A stretch of 64,000 bases of DNA from Asterochloris sp. CNOR1 (Eukaryota; Chlorophyta; Trebouxiophyceae; Trebouxiales; Trebouxiaceae): NCBI GenBank assembly GCA_963969365.1, contig OZ017756.1, positions 2,666,001-2,730,000 of the forward strand, given 5' to 3'. Position 1 is the first letter of the stretch, and the number at the start of each line of letters is the position of its first letter. Positions 1-19,001 of this stretch are shown here, piece after piece. The position numbers and the translations under genes are program-made. Under the pieces are notes generated by a model. It ran no database searches, was not told the DNA's origin, and was given only the letters and a program-made list of their open reading frames with translations.

Positions 1-1074
1 AGACTCAATCAGCTCCCACCTGCAGCAGCAGGCATAAGTCCACCTCACTTGCTTGGCCAAAGCATTCACAAGGTGGGGCATGGGAGCCGACAGCTGCATG
101 CCATGCCACAGAGAGCCCTCATGCAGGCAAACATGTCAGTACATGGCAAAGAGAGGCATGCTCTGTGATTGCATTCTAGCCTGAAGACAAATTGGCGCCG
201 CTGTGCAACGTGCCACAGACGCTGACTTGTCAAGCAGCACTCAGCACCCCATGGCAGGAGCACTGCTGCCCTGTCAGACTGCCAGTGGTCAGGCCAGGCC
301 TCAATGAGAGCTACAGCTTGTCTACCAGTACTGATGTGTCTGTTTGCAGAGGACATTCACTGTTCCCAGCTCACAGCGTTGAAGGTCTCACAGCCCAGTG
401 CCTGGCAACTCTAAATGCCTTGGATGCTGGAATGGTGAAACATGACTGTACTCCTATGGCAGGCCGGCCAGGCACCACTGCTTGCCCTGTTAAGACTGCC
501 TGAGCTCAGCAAGGCCTGCATGCACACAGCAGCAGGCTGCCAGAGCAGGACAATCTGCAGGGGAGACTCACTGGTTCCAGCCCACAGGGTAGAAGGTCTC
601 GCAGCCCAGTGCAAAGCGCCCGCCCTGAATAGTGACGAAGTACTCACGGCCATCATTGGGCCCAGTCTGAGCGCGAGGCGTTTGTGCCCACACCTGCAGG
701 AAACAGGCAGCTCCGTTGCACCCTGGCTGCCAGAGGCTGGACCTCCAAGCACTCAGGTCCTTGCACATGCCTGAGGCAATCAGACTGTAAGCCGTCAGGC
801 GTGCAAAGCCTTTGCTGACGCAGCTGCACAAGGTGCCAATGCAGGCGCAAGTGGTCTGCTAGAAAGCCTGGCACCAACCATGGTGTGAAGTCACATCAAG
901 TAGAGAAGTGCTTCAAGGCAAAGTAGATGGCCACAGCTTTAGGCATGCTGATGTGGCGCTCCCACCCTGCTGTCAGTGCTGCTGTGCACTGCCCTGTTAT
1001 AGTGCTGGCATGAGCTTGAGCCCTACCTGGCGGCCACATAGCCCCAGCAGCGCCACGCCAATGCCAAGCAGCAT
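1..1074 (-). CDS. Mannan endo-1,4-beta-mannosidase-like protein, 5' part only (runs off left edge)
   Basis: The exon read from about 833 to 572 carries the motif FVTIQGGRFALGCETFYPVGWNQ in pieces: FVTIQGGRFALG, then FYPVGWNQ, then a GTGAGT donor at 571-570. A segment of the form 'F.v..G..F...G..FY..G.N' opens the catalytic (beta/alpha)8 barrel of plant and algal GH5 endo-beta-mannanases, which cleave internal beta-1,4 mannan bonds outside the cell. A likely first exon, 1074-1027, encodes a hydrophobic start (MLLGIGVALLGLCGRQ) before a GTAGGG donor, fitting a signal peptide or anchor. The catalytic Glu-bearing strands would lie left of the window, so the family call rests on the N-terminal motif alone. 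The stretch between those two exons includes a Cys-containing segment (WQPGCNGAACFLQ) that I do not recognise. Confidence 0.5.
246..640. repeat. Imperfect tandem duplication of a mannanase exon tail plus donor
   Basis: Two blocks with a period of about 210 bp: 456-640 contains the live exon end and donor, and 246-430 is a diverged copy lying downstream in transcript sense. The shared core at 575-610 and 365-405 reads GAAGGTCTC(G/A)CAGCCCAGTG. The copy keeps a GTGAAT at the position matching the donor. Confidence 0.75.
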
Positions 1075-1600
1075 AGCTGCAGCAATGTTCTGCGGGCAGC
1101 AAAGTCCAGCTGTACCTGCAAGCTAGAGCACGCAGTGCTACTTTGAAGTGAGTCTTTAAATCAGGTCAAGGCTACGAGTCATGCAGTTTGAGTGAGCTCT
1201 TGGAAGGGTCAACAGCAGGCGCACCTGGCATGGTGAGGCAAGATCATCCAGTGTAGATGCCACATCTGAACAGGAACGGGCTCCTCCACCATGCTCAGCA
1301 GTGACAGAGCCCTACATGTCCATGAATAGCCTGCCAGCATGGCAGACTAGCTAGCAGGGTATTGTTGCTTGAAGCTATGTGGCTCCAATCCTGGAGCGAT
1401 ACCAGGCTCGGCCTACCCTGATCACTGCAACATTGTGCGGAGCATGGAATGTCAGGTGGGGCTAAGACACATGGCGCTCAACCTACAACAGCGCAAGTTG
1501 TTTGCGACCTGTAAACAGCATGGGGCCTGCCACTGTCATGAATCAGCTCCGTTACCTTCGATATGCTGCTGCTTTTAATCTGTATGCGGCATGACAGTCT

Positions 1601-2159
1601 ATGGACGATCTCAGTCAACAGCAGCAGCAGGAGATAGCCAGCGAGCTCAATAAGCGCAGGAAGCTTGCCCGCAAGGCTGCCGCTCCTTCTGCCAGACCAT
1701 TGTCACGTGGCTTGACACCTCGATCAGCAGGCAGCAAGCCTGTTGCTGATGCATCTAAAGAGCGTGTGTTTTGCGAGCAGCGCAAGGCTCTGGAGCAGTG
1801 CAGAGAGGTGGCTTAATCTGCAGCCACAGCGCGGTGCATTCCTTCAGTCTTGCAGTCTTGACGAAGCCGCCCCTGCAGGTGATGCAGCTGCTGCCCAAGA
1901 ACTCAGCCTATGCCAGGCAGCGGCTGAGCATCATCGACAAGGCGCTGGCTCTGCTGGACGGCGAAAGGTGCTGCCTTGTATGTGCATGTTGTCAGCATGG
2001 CTACCCCACTTGAGCTTCAGCTGTCTGTCATCCTGCTGATTGCCAAGCATCTAATGGTCTCTGCTTGAACTGTGTGCACTGTATACGCTTGCGCTTTGCA
2101 GGCTTGCAGACCAGCAGGATGAGTTACAGGACCTACTGAAACACCTGGACCTCAAGTGA
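1601..2159 (+). CDS. Small coiled-coil protein, 117 aa, function unknown
   Basis: Three exons (1601-1807, 1879-1967, 2102-2159) sum to 354 nt and close in phase with a TGA stop. The start is ATG 1601 (MDDLSQQQQQEIASELNKRR). The protein has a glutamine run at residues 6-10, a basic segment, a Pro/Ser-rich linker, then two amphipathic helical stretches around residues 55-75 and 78-117 ending LQDLLKHLDLK, consistent with a coiled coil. Length and helix pattern resemble small adaptor subunits of larger complexes, but I recognise no family. The next gene's proposed ATG lies only 11 nt after this stop, so the two genes are very tightly packed or share transcription; the sequence does not say which. 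Confidence 0.6.
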
Positions 2160-2169
2160 CCCTGTCAGC

Positions 2170-8625
<6,456 letters not shown>

Positions 8626-9717
8626 TGGCTGCCATGCTGATGGCTTGAGTGCATTGCCGGCTGGTATTTCATGTGCATCTCATGTGCCCCAAATTTTGTT
8701 GTTGTGCTGTGGCATGCATTTCCTGAGGCCTTGTCATGTGACATTTTCACAAGGTTGCTGAATGCTCACGGAGTGGTAATGGGACGCAGTAAGACCTGCA
8801 TCACCTGCTGTAGTGAGGCAGGGTTCCCAGCAGTTGCTGCTGTTACTTAGTACCTCATTCCACAGTATAACATGCTTCTGCTCAATGCTGTGGGTTTCTT
8901 TTGGCTTGCTCAACTGGTGTCGGACGTCCTGTCTGGCTTGCTCATGAAGGCTCACAGTCTGCGTCCAGGTGCACTCATCAGCTTAGAAACAACAACCACT
9001 CATAATGTGTGCATCTGGAGGACCAAGGCCTGTGAATAGCTGTGCGACTGCTGATGAGAGGCAAGATGCTGTTGGACAAGGTGGAGGCTGTTCAACCACA
9101 TGGTTGCACAATCATGCACGCGCATGGACAGGAGATGTTGACAAACAAGGCATCTGGGTAAGCATGTGCATCAACATGTGCACAGTGTTGCACATTCATG
9201 GCTTAGGTGACCTTGGGATGTCTCTGTGTGCTCAGATTGCATGCACACTTTCTCCTACCACCATAGATCCAGTTCCCACAGAAGCTGACAGCAGAGCTGC
9301 TATGTGAAACTCATTCAGGGGACCTTTGATCTGTCCCCTGCATCAGCACCTAAGATCTCTAAATCTGATGACATGCGGATTTCACCGCTATCTACTTTTG
9401 GGTGACCTACAAGATGTTACATTCTGCGTGTCCATCATGTTGCCCTGCTGAGAACAGATCCCCAAGCAGAGGCCCGCAACAGAGGGACTCCATCTGATCG
9501 ACACTTCAGGAATATTCATTGCTGTTCTGCCTGTGTGAGAATGTTGGGGTTGTGTCTTGCTCTGTCCGGAGCTGATCCCGGTTAGCCAGAGGCCGACATC
9601 CACATGGATGGCTGCTCTGAACCAGAGGCAAGGAAGTCAGTCTGCAACAGGTCAGGGCAGCCTATCCCCAGCAATCAGGCTGCGCCAGTGCAGGATGCAA
9701 GCAGCACTTGAGGGTGC
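8626..9717. other. Intergenic region between the monooxygenase and the transporter
   Basis: About 1.1 kb without a supported gene. It must contain the 3' UTR of the flavin monooxygenase and the promoter and 5' UTR of the transporter. An in-frame TGA at 9709-9711 sits just before the transporter ATG. I saw no repeat, RNA gene or clear TATA box. Confidence 0.6.
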
Positions 9718-12353
9718 ATGGGCAGCACAGGTCCTGGAATTGCTCTGGAGCCTCGCCAGCCCTCCAGTGGCAGCCAGAAATCCTATGGTGCTGACCCTGT
9801 GCCACAGCACAACTCTCGTGGGCTGCGGCACATCATCCTGAACTTCACGCCATCATGGTAACTTTTGCCTCAAACGCCTGAGGCTTCAACACAACCTTGG
9901 CCTGCTGGTGGGCACATATGTGTCAGAAGGTCAGGCAGCAGGCGCTGTGCTGCCTGGCTGCAGGTTCTCAGTGACAATGGGGGTTGGCATCGTCTCACTT
10001 CTACTGTACACAGCCCCCCACAAGTTTCGCCACATGGACGACATTGGCATAACTCTGTACCTGGTGAGCCTGGCGCTCTGGCTGCACATTGATTGAGTGG
10101 AAGCGTGCATGAAACTGGCTGGCTTGCGGTGCAGATTGCTGAATCAAGTAAAGCGTCTTGCTGTTCCACTTCTTGCAGGCAAACTGCGCCCTCTTCACGC
10201 TGTTCACAGTGCTGAGCATTGCTCGTTACACCATGTACCCGCAGGTATGTACCCGCAAGTGACCAAAGGCATGTGTGTGCCACTTATATAGAGCCAATGA
10301 AGGCTGTGGTGCTGCTGGCCACTTATCAAACCCTTGCTCAGTCTGACACCTGGCCATGGCAGACCACTTCAGCTGTCAGGCGTGGTTGACCTCAGCCTGC
10401 TGCCTGGCCAAGGCCACCCATTTGATGTCCAGCACACTGAAGGTGTTCCAGCTCAGGCAGCAGGAAGGCTCTAGCCTCAAAGTGCAACCCCCATCGGACG
10501 GTCTCAGATGCTGAGGGACCGATGCTCCTGCCAGTCTTGACGACCTCATTCATACTCAGAATTGCACTCCGTGTTGACAGGTGCTGGGGCAGATGCTGGC
10601 CCACCCCGTGCAGAGCCTCTTTGTGGGGACAGTTCCCATGGGCCTGGCCACCATCGTGAATGCCACAGCGCTCGTGGCGGTGCACCGCTATGGTCAGTGG
10701 GCTCTTACGCTGGCTTGGACGCTGTGGTGGATTGATGTGGTGAGCCGCAGCTTCTGTCGTCATCAGATCTGATGCTGGCCTCCCCAGGCATGTGTTGCAT
10801 GCTGAGGTGTTGCCGCCTGTCTGCAAACTGCTGTTCTGCAATGGTTGTGGTGCAACGTGTAGGCTGGCAGCATCCTGTGGTTGCCACAAGCATGTGGCCA
10901 CATCAGAGGCTCAAGCATGGCAGCCGCACTGAAAACTGCATGGTGTACTGGATGTAGATGCTTGAGTTGTGCCATTGCACTTCTGGGGCAGAACACCTGC
11001 ACATGTCAGCCACCAAGCCGCAGATGCTATCAGTCTTGTCGCTGTCACAACCTGCCATTTGCCATGTAATTGTGCAGTTGATGCTGCATGCAGCTGCAGT
11101 GCCCGTTCCTGCTGCAGGTGTTATCCGTGATGAGCTGCTATGGCATGCCCTACGTAATGTTCCATGTGCACTCTCACAAGCTGGATAGGATGACGGGCGC
11201 CTGGCTTCTGCCTGTGGTGAGTGCTGCCAAGCGCAAGCCAGAGCAGATTGGTGCTGTGCCCCGTCCATGGCAAGCATGTCTGTGTCTTGGGGCGCGCAAC
11301 ATGAGCGTTTCACCAGCACCTGTGCAGCAAGCTGCGCAGCACAAGGCAAGACACTGCCAAGGCAGGGCGGCCTGCCAAGTGACGCGCTGAAGCCCACAAT
11401 ACCCCTGCTGCAGGTGCCCACAGTAGTGGCTGCAGCCTCAGGGGCCGTGTTGGCCCCCTACTTGTCCCCACAGGATGCAGTGACGACCATCGTGACCTCC
11501 TACGCGCTGCTGGGCAGCGGCCTGGGCATGAGCCTGCTCATACTGGCCATGTACGTCCACAGCCTGGCCATCTGTCACCTGCCAGAGGCTGAGGTGTGCT
11601 TCAGTGCAGCAGCCAAACTTCTGCCCTGACCCCCCTGGTCTCTACAGAGGCCAGCTGCACCTGCTCAGCCATGTAACTGTTGACCTACAGGCCAGTGGTG
11701 GAAATTTTCTGGGCAATGCTATGTCGGCTGCAGGTCATCATCTCAGCCTTTCTGCCCCTTGGACCTCTGGGGCAGGGCGGCTATGCGGTGATTCAGCTGG
11801 CACAGGCCGGCCGCACCGCATTCACCAGCAGCCGCCTGCTGGGGGAGACGGAAGCCATCAGTGCTGCAGTGGTGGCTGGATCCACCCTTGCCGGCATCAT
11901 GATGTGGGGGTTTGGCACCTGGTGGCTCACCCATGGGCTGTACTGTGTCATCGTCCGCCGCATGCAGGCCAGGCTCAAGTTCAATATGGGCTGGTGAGCC
12001 TTTCCCTTTGCCTGGTGCTGTGCTGCAATGCATCCTGGGTCAAGCCGCACAGCCCATACGCACATAGTGCTGCTAGCTGTACCACCTCATGCAGGTGGGG
12101 CTTCATCTTCCCTCTGGGAGTGTGGATCAATTGCACATATGCGCTTGCCAAGGCGCTGCCGTCGCCCTTCCTCAGCTGGGTCGGCATTGTGGCTCTCTGT
12201 TTCCTGATTCTGTTGTTTGTGATTGTGGTCATTGGCACAGTCAAAGGCGCCGTCACACAGCAGCTGTTTGTGGCGCCCTGCCTGGGCCCAGACCTTAAGG
12301 TGCCCCAGCATTCTACACGCACCCTGGCTTCAGTGCAACAGGAGAATGTGTGA
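9718..12353 (+). CDS. TDT/SLAC1-family anion or sulfite exporter (SSU1/malic-acid transporter type), 420 aa
   Basis: Eight exons in phase: 9718-9857, 9964-10063, 10179-10244, 10581-10739, 11118-11216, 11414-11593, 11734-11993, 12095-12353. The start is fixed by an in-frame stop seven bases upstream of the ATG. Family landmarks in order: FTPSWFSVTMGVGIVSLLL (first membrane span), HPVQSLFVGTVPMGLATI, the histidine pair in MFHVHSHKLDRMTGAWLLPV, VPTVVAAASGAVLAP, VIISAFLPLGPLGQGG, and NMGWWGFIFPLGVW before a last span. These match the voltage-dependent anion channel superfamily (fungal SSU1 sulfite pump, Mae1 malate uptake, plant SLAC1, bacterial TehA), with about ten membrane spans and probably plasma-membrane location. 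The 'FPMGLATI' and 'LPLGPLGQGG' forms favour the SSU1/Mae1 branch. Whether it moves sulfite, malate or another anion cannot be told from sequence. Confidence 0.9.
10233..10260 (+). repeat. 14-bp tandem duplication exactly across a 5' splice site
   Basis: ATGTACCCGCAGGT (10233-10246) is followed at once by ATGTACCCGCAAGT (10247-10260). The first copy is the end of transporter exon 3 plus its donor GT. The second lies wholly in the intron with one mismatch. Confidence 0.85.
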
Positions 12354-12788
12354 CACTGATTTTGCAAAGTACGATGCTGACAAATGATCATTTTCAGTCG
12401 TGATTGAAGCTTAAGCTTGTTAGCGCTGGGTGCAAGCTTGTCAGCACTGGGTGTCCCAACACTCAGGCCGCGCTTGCAGAGCACGTGTGGCTTTGAAAGC
12501 ATGCCTGTACACATGTGCTGTAAGAGCTGGCATCAAGTATTGGTCTTGCTTGTTGCTATACATTGCGGGGGTATAAGAGTGCCAAAGGGCTGGACAGCTG
12601 TTTTGGGTTTGTGCATGTGGCCAAACAAAAGGGCGGCTGGGTAGAGACAGTGATAAAGGTGTTCTTGGCACGGAACGCACATGTACAGTGAAAGCGGTAA
12701 TAAATTTTTAAATGTGTCCAGGAATGTGTGTTCGAGAGGTGTGTTGCAATAAGTGGGTGGCGGAGGCAGGTAACTTCTACTATTGTAC
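12354..12788. terminator. Convergent 3' region between the transporter and the Cys-rich protein gene
   Basis: This 435-bp gap separates two facing genes and should hold both polyadenylation regions. TGTAA, the usual green-algal poly(A) signal, occurs at about 12518 on the plus strand, some 165 bases after the transporter stop. An AATAAATTTTTAA-like AT-rich patch lies near 12700. No coding potential was noted. Confidence 0.4.
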
Positions 12789-15700
12789 TCACTGAGCTCG
12801 TGGCTGCACATGCACAGTACTAGTAGCTGGGGTGGCCCACACTTCAGGGCGAGCGCCAGTCTCCAGCGTGTGGCCTGATGCTAAGGCTTTGCTCTCAGGC
12901 ACAGGTGTGTGTTGTGCTGCAACTTGGCGCAGCTTCTTACGCTTGTGGCGCAGGATGAGTGCCAGCGTGATGGTGGTTGTAAGATAGACAGCCAGGCCAC
13001 CAACAACTCCTCCCACAACGGCACCAACTGCATACACACGGGCACAGCTCGGGCTTTGCCATCAGAGCAATAGATGGCGTGAAGCAGGCATTGGCTCACT
13101 TGTGCTGCTGCTGCCTGTTGCTGATGGCGGTGCAGCGGGGGCAACTGTCGAACCTATGGGCACTGATATGGATGGGCTGCCTGTGATCTGAGCAGAGGTC
13201 ACCTGCGGGAGTTCAAGTCAGGCGTTTAGCTACCAGGGGTCTGAATGTCATCTTCAGATTGAGGGGCCTGCAAAAAATTGTATGCAGAGCAACAGGAGCA
13301 GCAGCCTCGCCGGAAGGCCTGTCGCAATCTGAACGTTGGTGGCAAATGTGTTTGCAGCCAGAGAGGTAGCTAGCGTCTGCAGGCCTGTGCTGGCTGAAGC
13401 CAACGAGGCAAAGTTTTGTGCCTGAATCCCCAGCGCGAGGGATGGAGCACTCTGCAATAAGTGTCGCCTGCAGCCAGAAGGTTGTAAATGTGCATGACCC
13501 CACCCATAACTGCTCCACCTCTGTATCAAGCCTACCTTGTGCTCCCATACTGGACACCATTTACTGCAGTGACCTCAACGCTACCAGTTGGCAGACTGAA
13601 CAACCCTGCAAGAAGGCTGTTGAGCAGTACTTCGGCTTGAGAGGTGAACTGTAGAGCGCTGACGCCTTGCAGGGTCAGATTGAAAGCGACCTGCAGCAAA
13701 CATGCTGGTGGTGTTCAGCTGCCAGCCTGAGGCCCCTGCAATCTGGATGATATGGCATCAATGCTATTGTGTCAGTCATGTGCCCATGCTTGTACTGCAT
13801 CGTGTGAGTCAGCATGGATCTGACCAATGTCGGCCATGCCCTGGGTGGGAAGCTCACCACAACGCCGCTTGTGGCCTGCTTCCCATTGGAAGGAGCAGCC
13901 TGCTGTGTATTGGATACGGTGAAGTTCACTGGCGCTGCTGTGGGGCTAGCAGTGCTTGCTGGCGTTGCAACAGAGGGTTGCAGGCTGCTCGCGGGAGTTG
14001 CAAGGCCGCCAGAACAGCTGGGCACAAAGCTTGGGCAGAAGCATCCCAGGCCCAGGGATGTGGTGGGTATGATGACTCCCAGCGCTTCGCCTTGCAGATG
14101 GAGCAGATAGGGGCCCCATGTCTGGGCATACTGCATGGCACAAATCACCATCCAGAGGAGTCAATGCTGCCAGGTGTGATACGGCCGCTTGTGCCCGCAG
14201 CAGGACAAGCACAACTGGAGCATGACATCTGCAATGGCTGGTTGCGCAAACTGGCTGTACAGGATGCAAGTCTCACACTGTAAGAGTTGAATAACACGCT
14301 GAGATTTGCAATCAAGCCAAAGCTGACGCCGGCCTGGTCCACGCCATAACCTAGCTGCACCACAAGCGCATGTGGCACTGAGCAGTTTCCAAGAACAAAG
14401 TAGGGCAGGCCTGAGTAGGCTGGAAGGGGCTGGGTGGCGCTGAGCTCAGACCAGAACTGGAGGATGACGTCAAGGTGCATCACTGTGCTTGCTTGTGCAT
14501 ACACGTGCCCTGCACCCAGAGAACACAGTTACAGCTAGCGCATCTCAAGAACAGATCCTAGAAGCGGCGTCTCCACGGCTTACCCTGTGCTGATGAGATC
14601 ACAAAGGAGGCAGAGCCAACAAGCCCGGCAGTGATGACGGGCTTGAAGCCTGCTTGCCAGCTGAGCAAGGCGGAGCCGGTGAAGTTGGGGGTCTGGTATT
14701 GCTGTTGCAGTGTTGAGGCACTGTAAGGCACAATCCCATTGTTGACGTCATAGCTGTAGCCGTACTGCCAGCTCAGCTGGGCGCTGGTGCCTGCACAACA
14801 GCAAAGCATGGTCATAGCTCATGTCAACAACCCAGAGGTGAGCACTAAACGCTGAATCACACCTGCTGCCATTTGCAGGTTTCCACCAGCGGTCAAGTTG
14901 CTGACGAAAAAGAGCTGTGTTGACACTTGGGGCATCCAGCTGATGCCCACCACAGTAAGCAAAGAGCCCAGCAAGGGAATATCTGGTGTGATGTTGCGGG
15001 CTGCTATATCTGTGCCTGACCCCGTGATCTGTGCAGTAAAGCCCAGGCCGGCCACGAGGACAATATCTGCCTCACAGGCTGCACTTGAAAAGCCGTCTGC
15101 GCCTCCTGCCAGTTCTATATACAAGGCTGCTGACTTCAGCCCAGCATAGCAGTTGGCGCATTGTATCGCCAACGAGGAGCCAGTGTAGAGTGGGATGCTA
15201 GGGCTGACTGGCTGCTGGGTTGAAGGATTCTGCACACAAGGAATTAACTAAGGCTGAGAGACAGACAGGGAGGGTGCGTGCACGTGACAGGAGGCACACA
15301 TTGCATCATGATGTGAGTGATCACTGCTCGGCCTGCCTGAGCTTACTGCTCAAGTGCTCACCCAGTTATAGATGTTGGCTGCCGGTAGAGAAAGGGATGG
15401 CTGGACAGCATTGTGATCAACAGGCTGGACATTTGTGCCTTGCAGCTGGCCACAACCTCTGCATGTCAGACTGCACCAGGACAAATCCAGCATGTGAAAC
15501 ACAGAGGCCAAAATTTGGCAGGGTGGAGAAAGACAGATTCTGCCCAACCACATGAGGTTCACCACACCTGAACGTCACATACAGACCAGGATTCAAGGTG
15601 CCACCATCAGTCGACAGCGTGGGTCGATACACCACAGTGGGGGAGCCAGTTGCTGCATCAACAGAAAGCCATCAGGTCCTTGTGGCCATCTGTTAGTGCA

Positions 15701-18700
15701 TCTGGCAGCGGCTCTGTGCTGCACAATGGCAAATCTTGGCAGCCATACTAAAGCTTGTCACCTGACTGTGCAGTCAAGAAGTCGTCAGGGTTGGCCAGAA
15801 AGACATCGCCTAGAGACTGAGATGCAAGGCTAGACAGCAGGCCACCTTCAGACTTGTAGACGCCTGCAAAGGCAGACACGCAAAAGCTCCCATCTAAGGA
15901 TCGTGCTCAGCTTAGTCTGAAGGGCCTAGCATCACAAATGGCCAGAGAACATCTCATTGACTCACCTGCATGAAGACCCTCGTGGTAGCCCAGAGCTGCG
16001 ACCTGAACCTGCATGTTATACTGAACGCCCACTTGAGTCTGGCAAGCCAGCTGCTGGGTAGAACTCTGGGTGGTCTGGCTGTGCTCGTCAAAATGTTGCG
16101 CCAGGAAGAATGTGGTGCTTGGAGGGGTGGTGGCGGGGTATCCCTGCAGGCAACAGATCAAAAGATGCATGAGATGGGCTTTACCAAAAGGCAGGACTTG
16201 CAGGCACCGGGAGCATGTGATCTGTGCAACAGAGGCCACCATCCTGCCCTGCAAACAGCAGGATATCCTGCAGTGGCTGTATTGCATTGGGTCTGTGACT
16301 CACAGATTCTACGCTGTACTGAATCCAGTCCAGGACGACATTTGCTCTCCCACTGGAATCAAACTCTGGTACAGACTGTGGTTGTGTGCACGGCACACAT
16401 GATTCACCTGCACCACAGGTGCTCTGTTCAGAGTTGGTACAATGCCTTTGCCCTCAGAGAGTTGCAACATAGTGCCTATTGCAGCTGCAGTCTGAAAGCC
16501 TGGCAACATCCTCAGCCATCAGCACATCGCCCACCTGACAGGGAGTAGCCCGCTGCGCAAGCAGTGCACGCGGTGTTACCTGCACCAGCCAGCTTGGTGT
16601 TGATGCCACAGCTAACAGGGTCACTGGCAAGCTTCAACCTGACGAGCTGCCAGATCAGAGAATAACGACAAGTACCCCTCTAGTACCCAGATCTGCAAGC
16701 AGTGCCACCTTCAAGCTTCCCTACAGAGCAACACCTACTGCTGTTCCAGGACACAGATGCAACAGCAGTGCACTTCCCCTGCTTGTTGGGCTCACCTGAG
16801 CCTGTGCAGCCAGAGCAGGACGGGTCGCATGCCGTGCAGACAGCATCCGAGGTGTAGTCACCGACACCAGGAATGTTGCAGAATGAATTGGAAGGACAGC
16901 TGCCAGAGGACAAGGCAAATGTGAGGTTCACTAGAGAGACAAGGCGCATGGCTAGGGAAGGCAACACAAGGGAGCTAAAAGGTGAAGGCCTTACCTCCCA
17001 GCCTGACAACTGTAGCAGTAAAGATAATCGAGAGCACTGTAATACTGGTACCTGTCAGCAGGACAGCTGTCGCAGTCCCACTGATTGCTGCCCGAACAAG
17101 TAGCACATCGTGGATTGCATGCTGCATCAGAAGAGCGATGTCAAGCCCAAAAAGCTTCTCAGTGACAACGCTGCACCTTCCAGAGAACAAGCACAAACAG
17201 TGCATGTCAAGCATGACTTGGCGCCATGGCAGCAGCTCTCATGCATGTGGCTTTTCTTTGCACAGGGGCTTCACGCTCACCTGTGCAGGTAGACTGCCAC
17301 ATGTGAGAGTTGAAGTAAAAAGAGCAGGTCCCAACTCCAGAGTCACAGCAGCCATTGCAGCTGGGTGTGGCTGACTGGTATGTGCCGTCAGGGCAGGCGT
17401 CGCTGCAGCCGCAAGGGTATATGGTTGAGAGCAGCTGTCTCCCTGCTTTTGAAGCTGCAGTGGAGTTGGGCCAAAGTGGGGCACCAGCTGGGTCTTCCCC
17501 AGCACTGCTGCCCTGCTGATTCTGTCGCAGCCATCGCACAACTGCCGCAATGGCTTTTTGACTGGCCGAGCATCCTGTGAGCGCAAGGCTCCTTCCCAGC
17601 TGCCAGCCTGCTAAGACTCTGCCCCATGGGTGTCTGTTGAAGCCTCCCATTGAACCTGCATCAGCCAGCAATGCTTCCAAGACGTCAAGGTCCTCCAGGT
17701 CTGGCCAGCAGGGCTTCAGGCATCAAGCACCCTGACGAACTGTGGCAAACCCTTTGGGGACACCAGCAGCATCTCAGAAGAGTCTTGGGCACCTTTGCTT
17801 GCTGTTGCTGCCATGGTAGGATCAGGAGCCCTGTTCCCGGCGTGGCTGGGAAGCGCAGGTGAGGGGCTCCCGTTGCTGTGGTGGGCCAGCAGGATGTCCA
17901 CACCCGCTGAAGAGGTAGGCCCCATGTGCTCAGCATCACTTGTGTCATCGCTGAATTCAGTGACATTTGACTCCTGGCTGCTCTGCCGTATGCGCTGCCT
18001 GCTGCGGACCTGAGCAGCCTCGACAGACTCTGGCCCACGGTAAAACCTGAGGTCCAATTGGGCAAAGGCCTGCATCGGGTCCACCATCACCCCAACCAGC
18101 TGCAGCTGGCTAGGCAGCTGAGGCCGTAGTCCATCGCGGCAGCGTGGGTCGCGAGTCAGTCGCAGCAGCAGTTGCATGGGCTGCCTGGCGACCTCAACTT
18201 CTGCACACCTCCAATGAGCTGACACGGCCACAATGTGGCCGGGCAGAGCTTGTGCTGCAGCCAGGTCTGTGCAGGCGGTCCTGTTCCGCCAGAGTACAGT
18301 GACCAGCACCTCAGGGATGTCAGTGGCGGCAGCGGTATTGTCAGCGTCGTCTTGAGACATGGGTGCACACTGTCGGCAGTAGCAAGACATGTGATCAGCA
18401 CAATTGTGCAAACAGCCATATCCCAGCCTCTGTGTGTGACCATATTGGCTGGCAGATTTTCACAAGGTTACACATGTGGCTTGCAAGAGCATGTTGCCCT
18501 GGCACACGGAGGCCAGGTTGGCAGATCTCAATACGCTTATCACCTCGACATGAATCATGTCAGGTTCTTGGTTGAGGAAGAGGGTGCCAGGCTTAAGAGC
18601 AGCTGTGTATGACAGATGAGTTGCATGCCCAATGGAGTCGCGGTGGTCAAAGCGATGGGTGTGCACATGAGCCCCAGATGAGGCATCAAAATTTATCTGC

Positions 18701-19001
18701 AGCTCAGCACACCCATGTCAAAACTGCCTTAGTAGCAGATTGGCCGCACACAAACAAGCGGCACTCCACCTGGGCTCTATGGTTGCTGAGGCCCTGCTGG
18801 ATGGAGTGAATGTCTTGCAGGTCATCCAGGCCTGCAAGCTGAATCACCTCAAGCAAGCTGCCAACTCAGGACAGTATGCAACAACCCCTTTGCAGCCTGA
18901 GCTGTACCTGCAAAATTAACATAACGCTCCTGTTCGGCAAAAACTTTGGTCGCGGGCTGAATGAAATGGGCGAGGAGAAGCAACAGCACTCCGTGCACCA
19001 T
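12789..19001 (-). CDS. Large secreted-type, Cys-rich, single-pass (type I) membrane protein, unknown function
   Basis: The first exon, 19001-18908, encodes a signal peptide (MVHGVLLLLLAHFIQPATKVFA). Following exons are read at about 18826-18759, 18695-18543, 18430-17796, 17704-17285, 17130-16992, 16915-16680, 16635-16565, 16420-16300, 16130-15965, 15895-15760, 15680-15560, 15240-14862, 14790-14581 and 14515-14280, ending with the exon that stops at 12789. The middle is cysteine-rich in furin/EGF-like spacing (PCGCSDACPDGTYQS, CATCSGSNQWDCDSC, CDPSCSGCTGSG). Between it and the C-terminus lie Thr/Ser/Gly/Val-rich beta-type segments such as GSPTVVYRPTLSTDGG and LPYFVLGNCSVPHAL. The last exon has a membrane span of glycine and hydrophobic residues followed by a basic stop-transfer run (RHKRKKLRQ) and a short tail. 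That architecture fits a cell-surface receptor, adhesion or wall protein. I do not recognise the family. Several junctions were not phase-checked, and the reading could be two adjacent genes. Confidence 0.55.
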
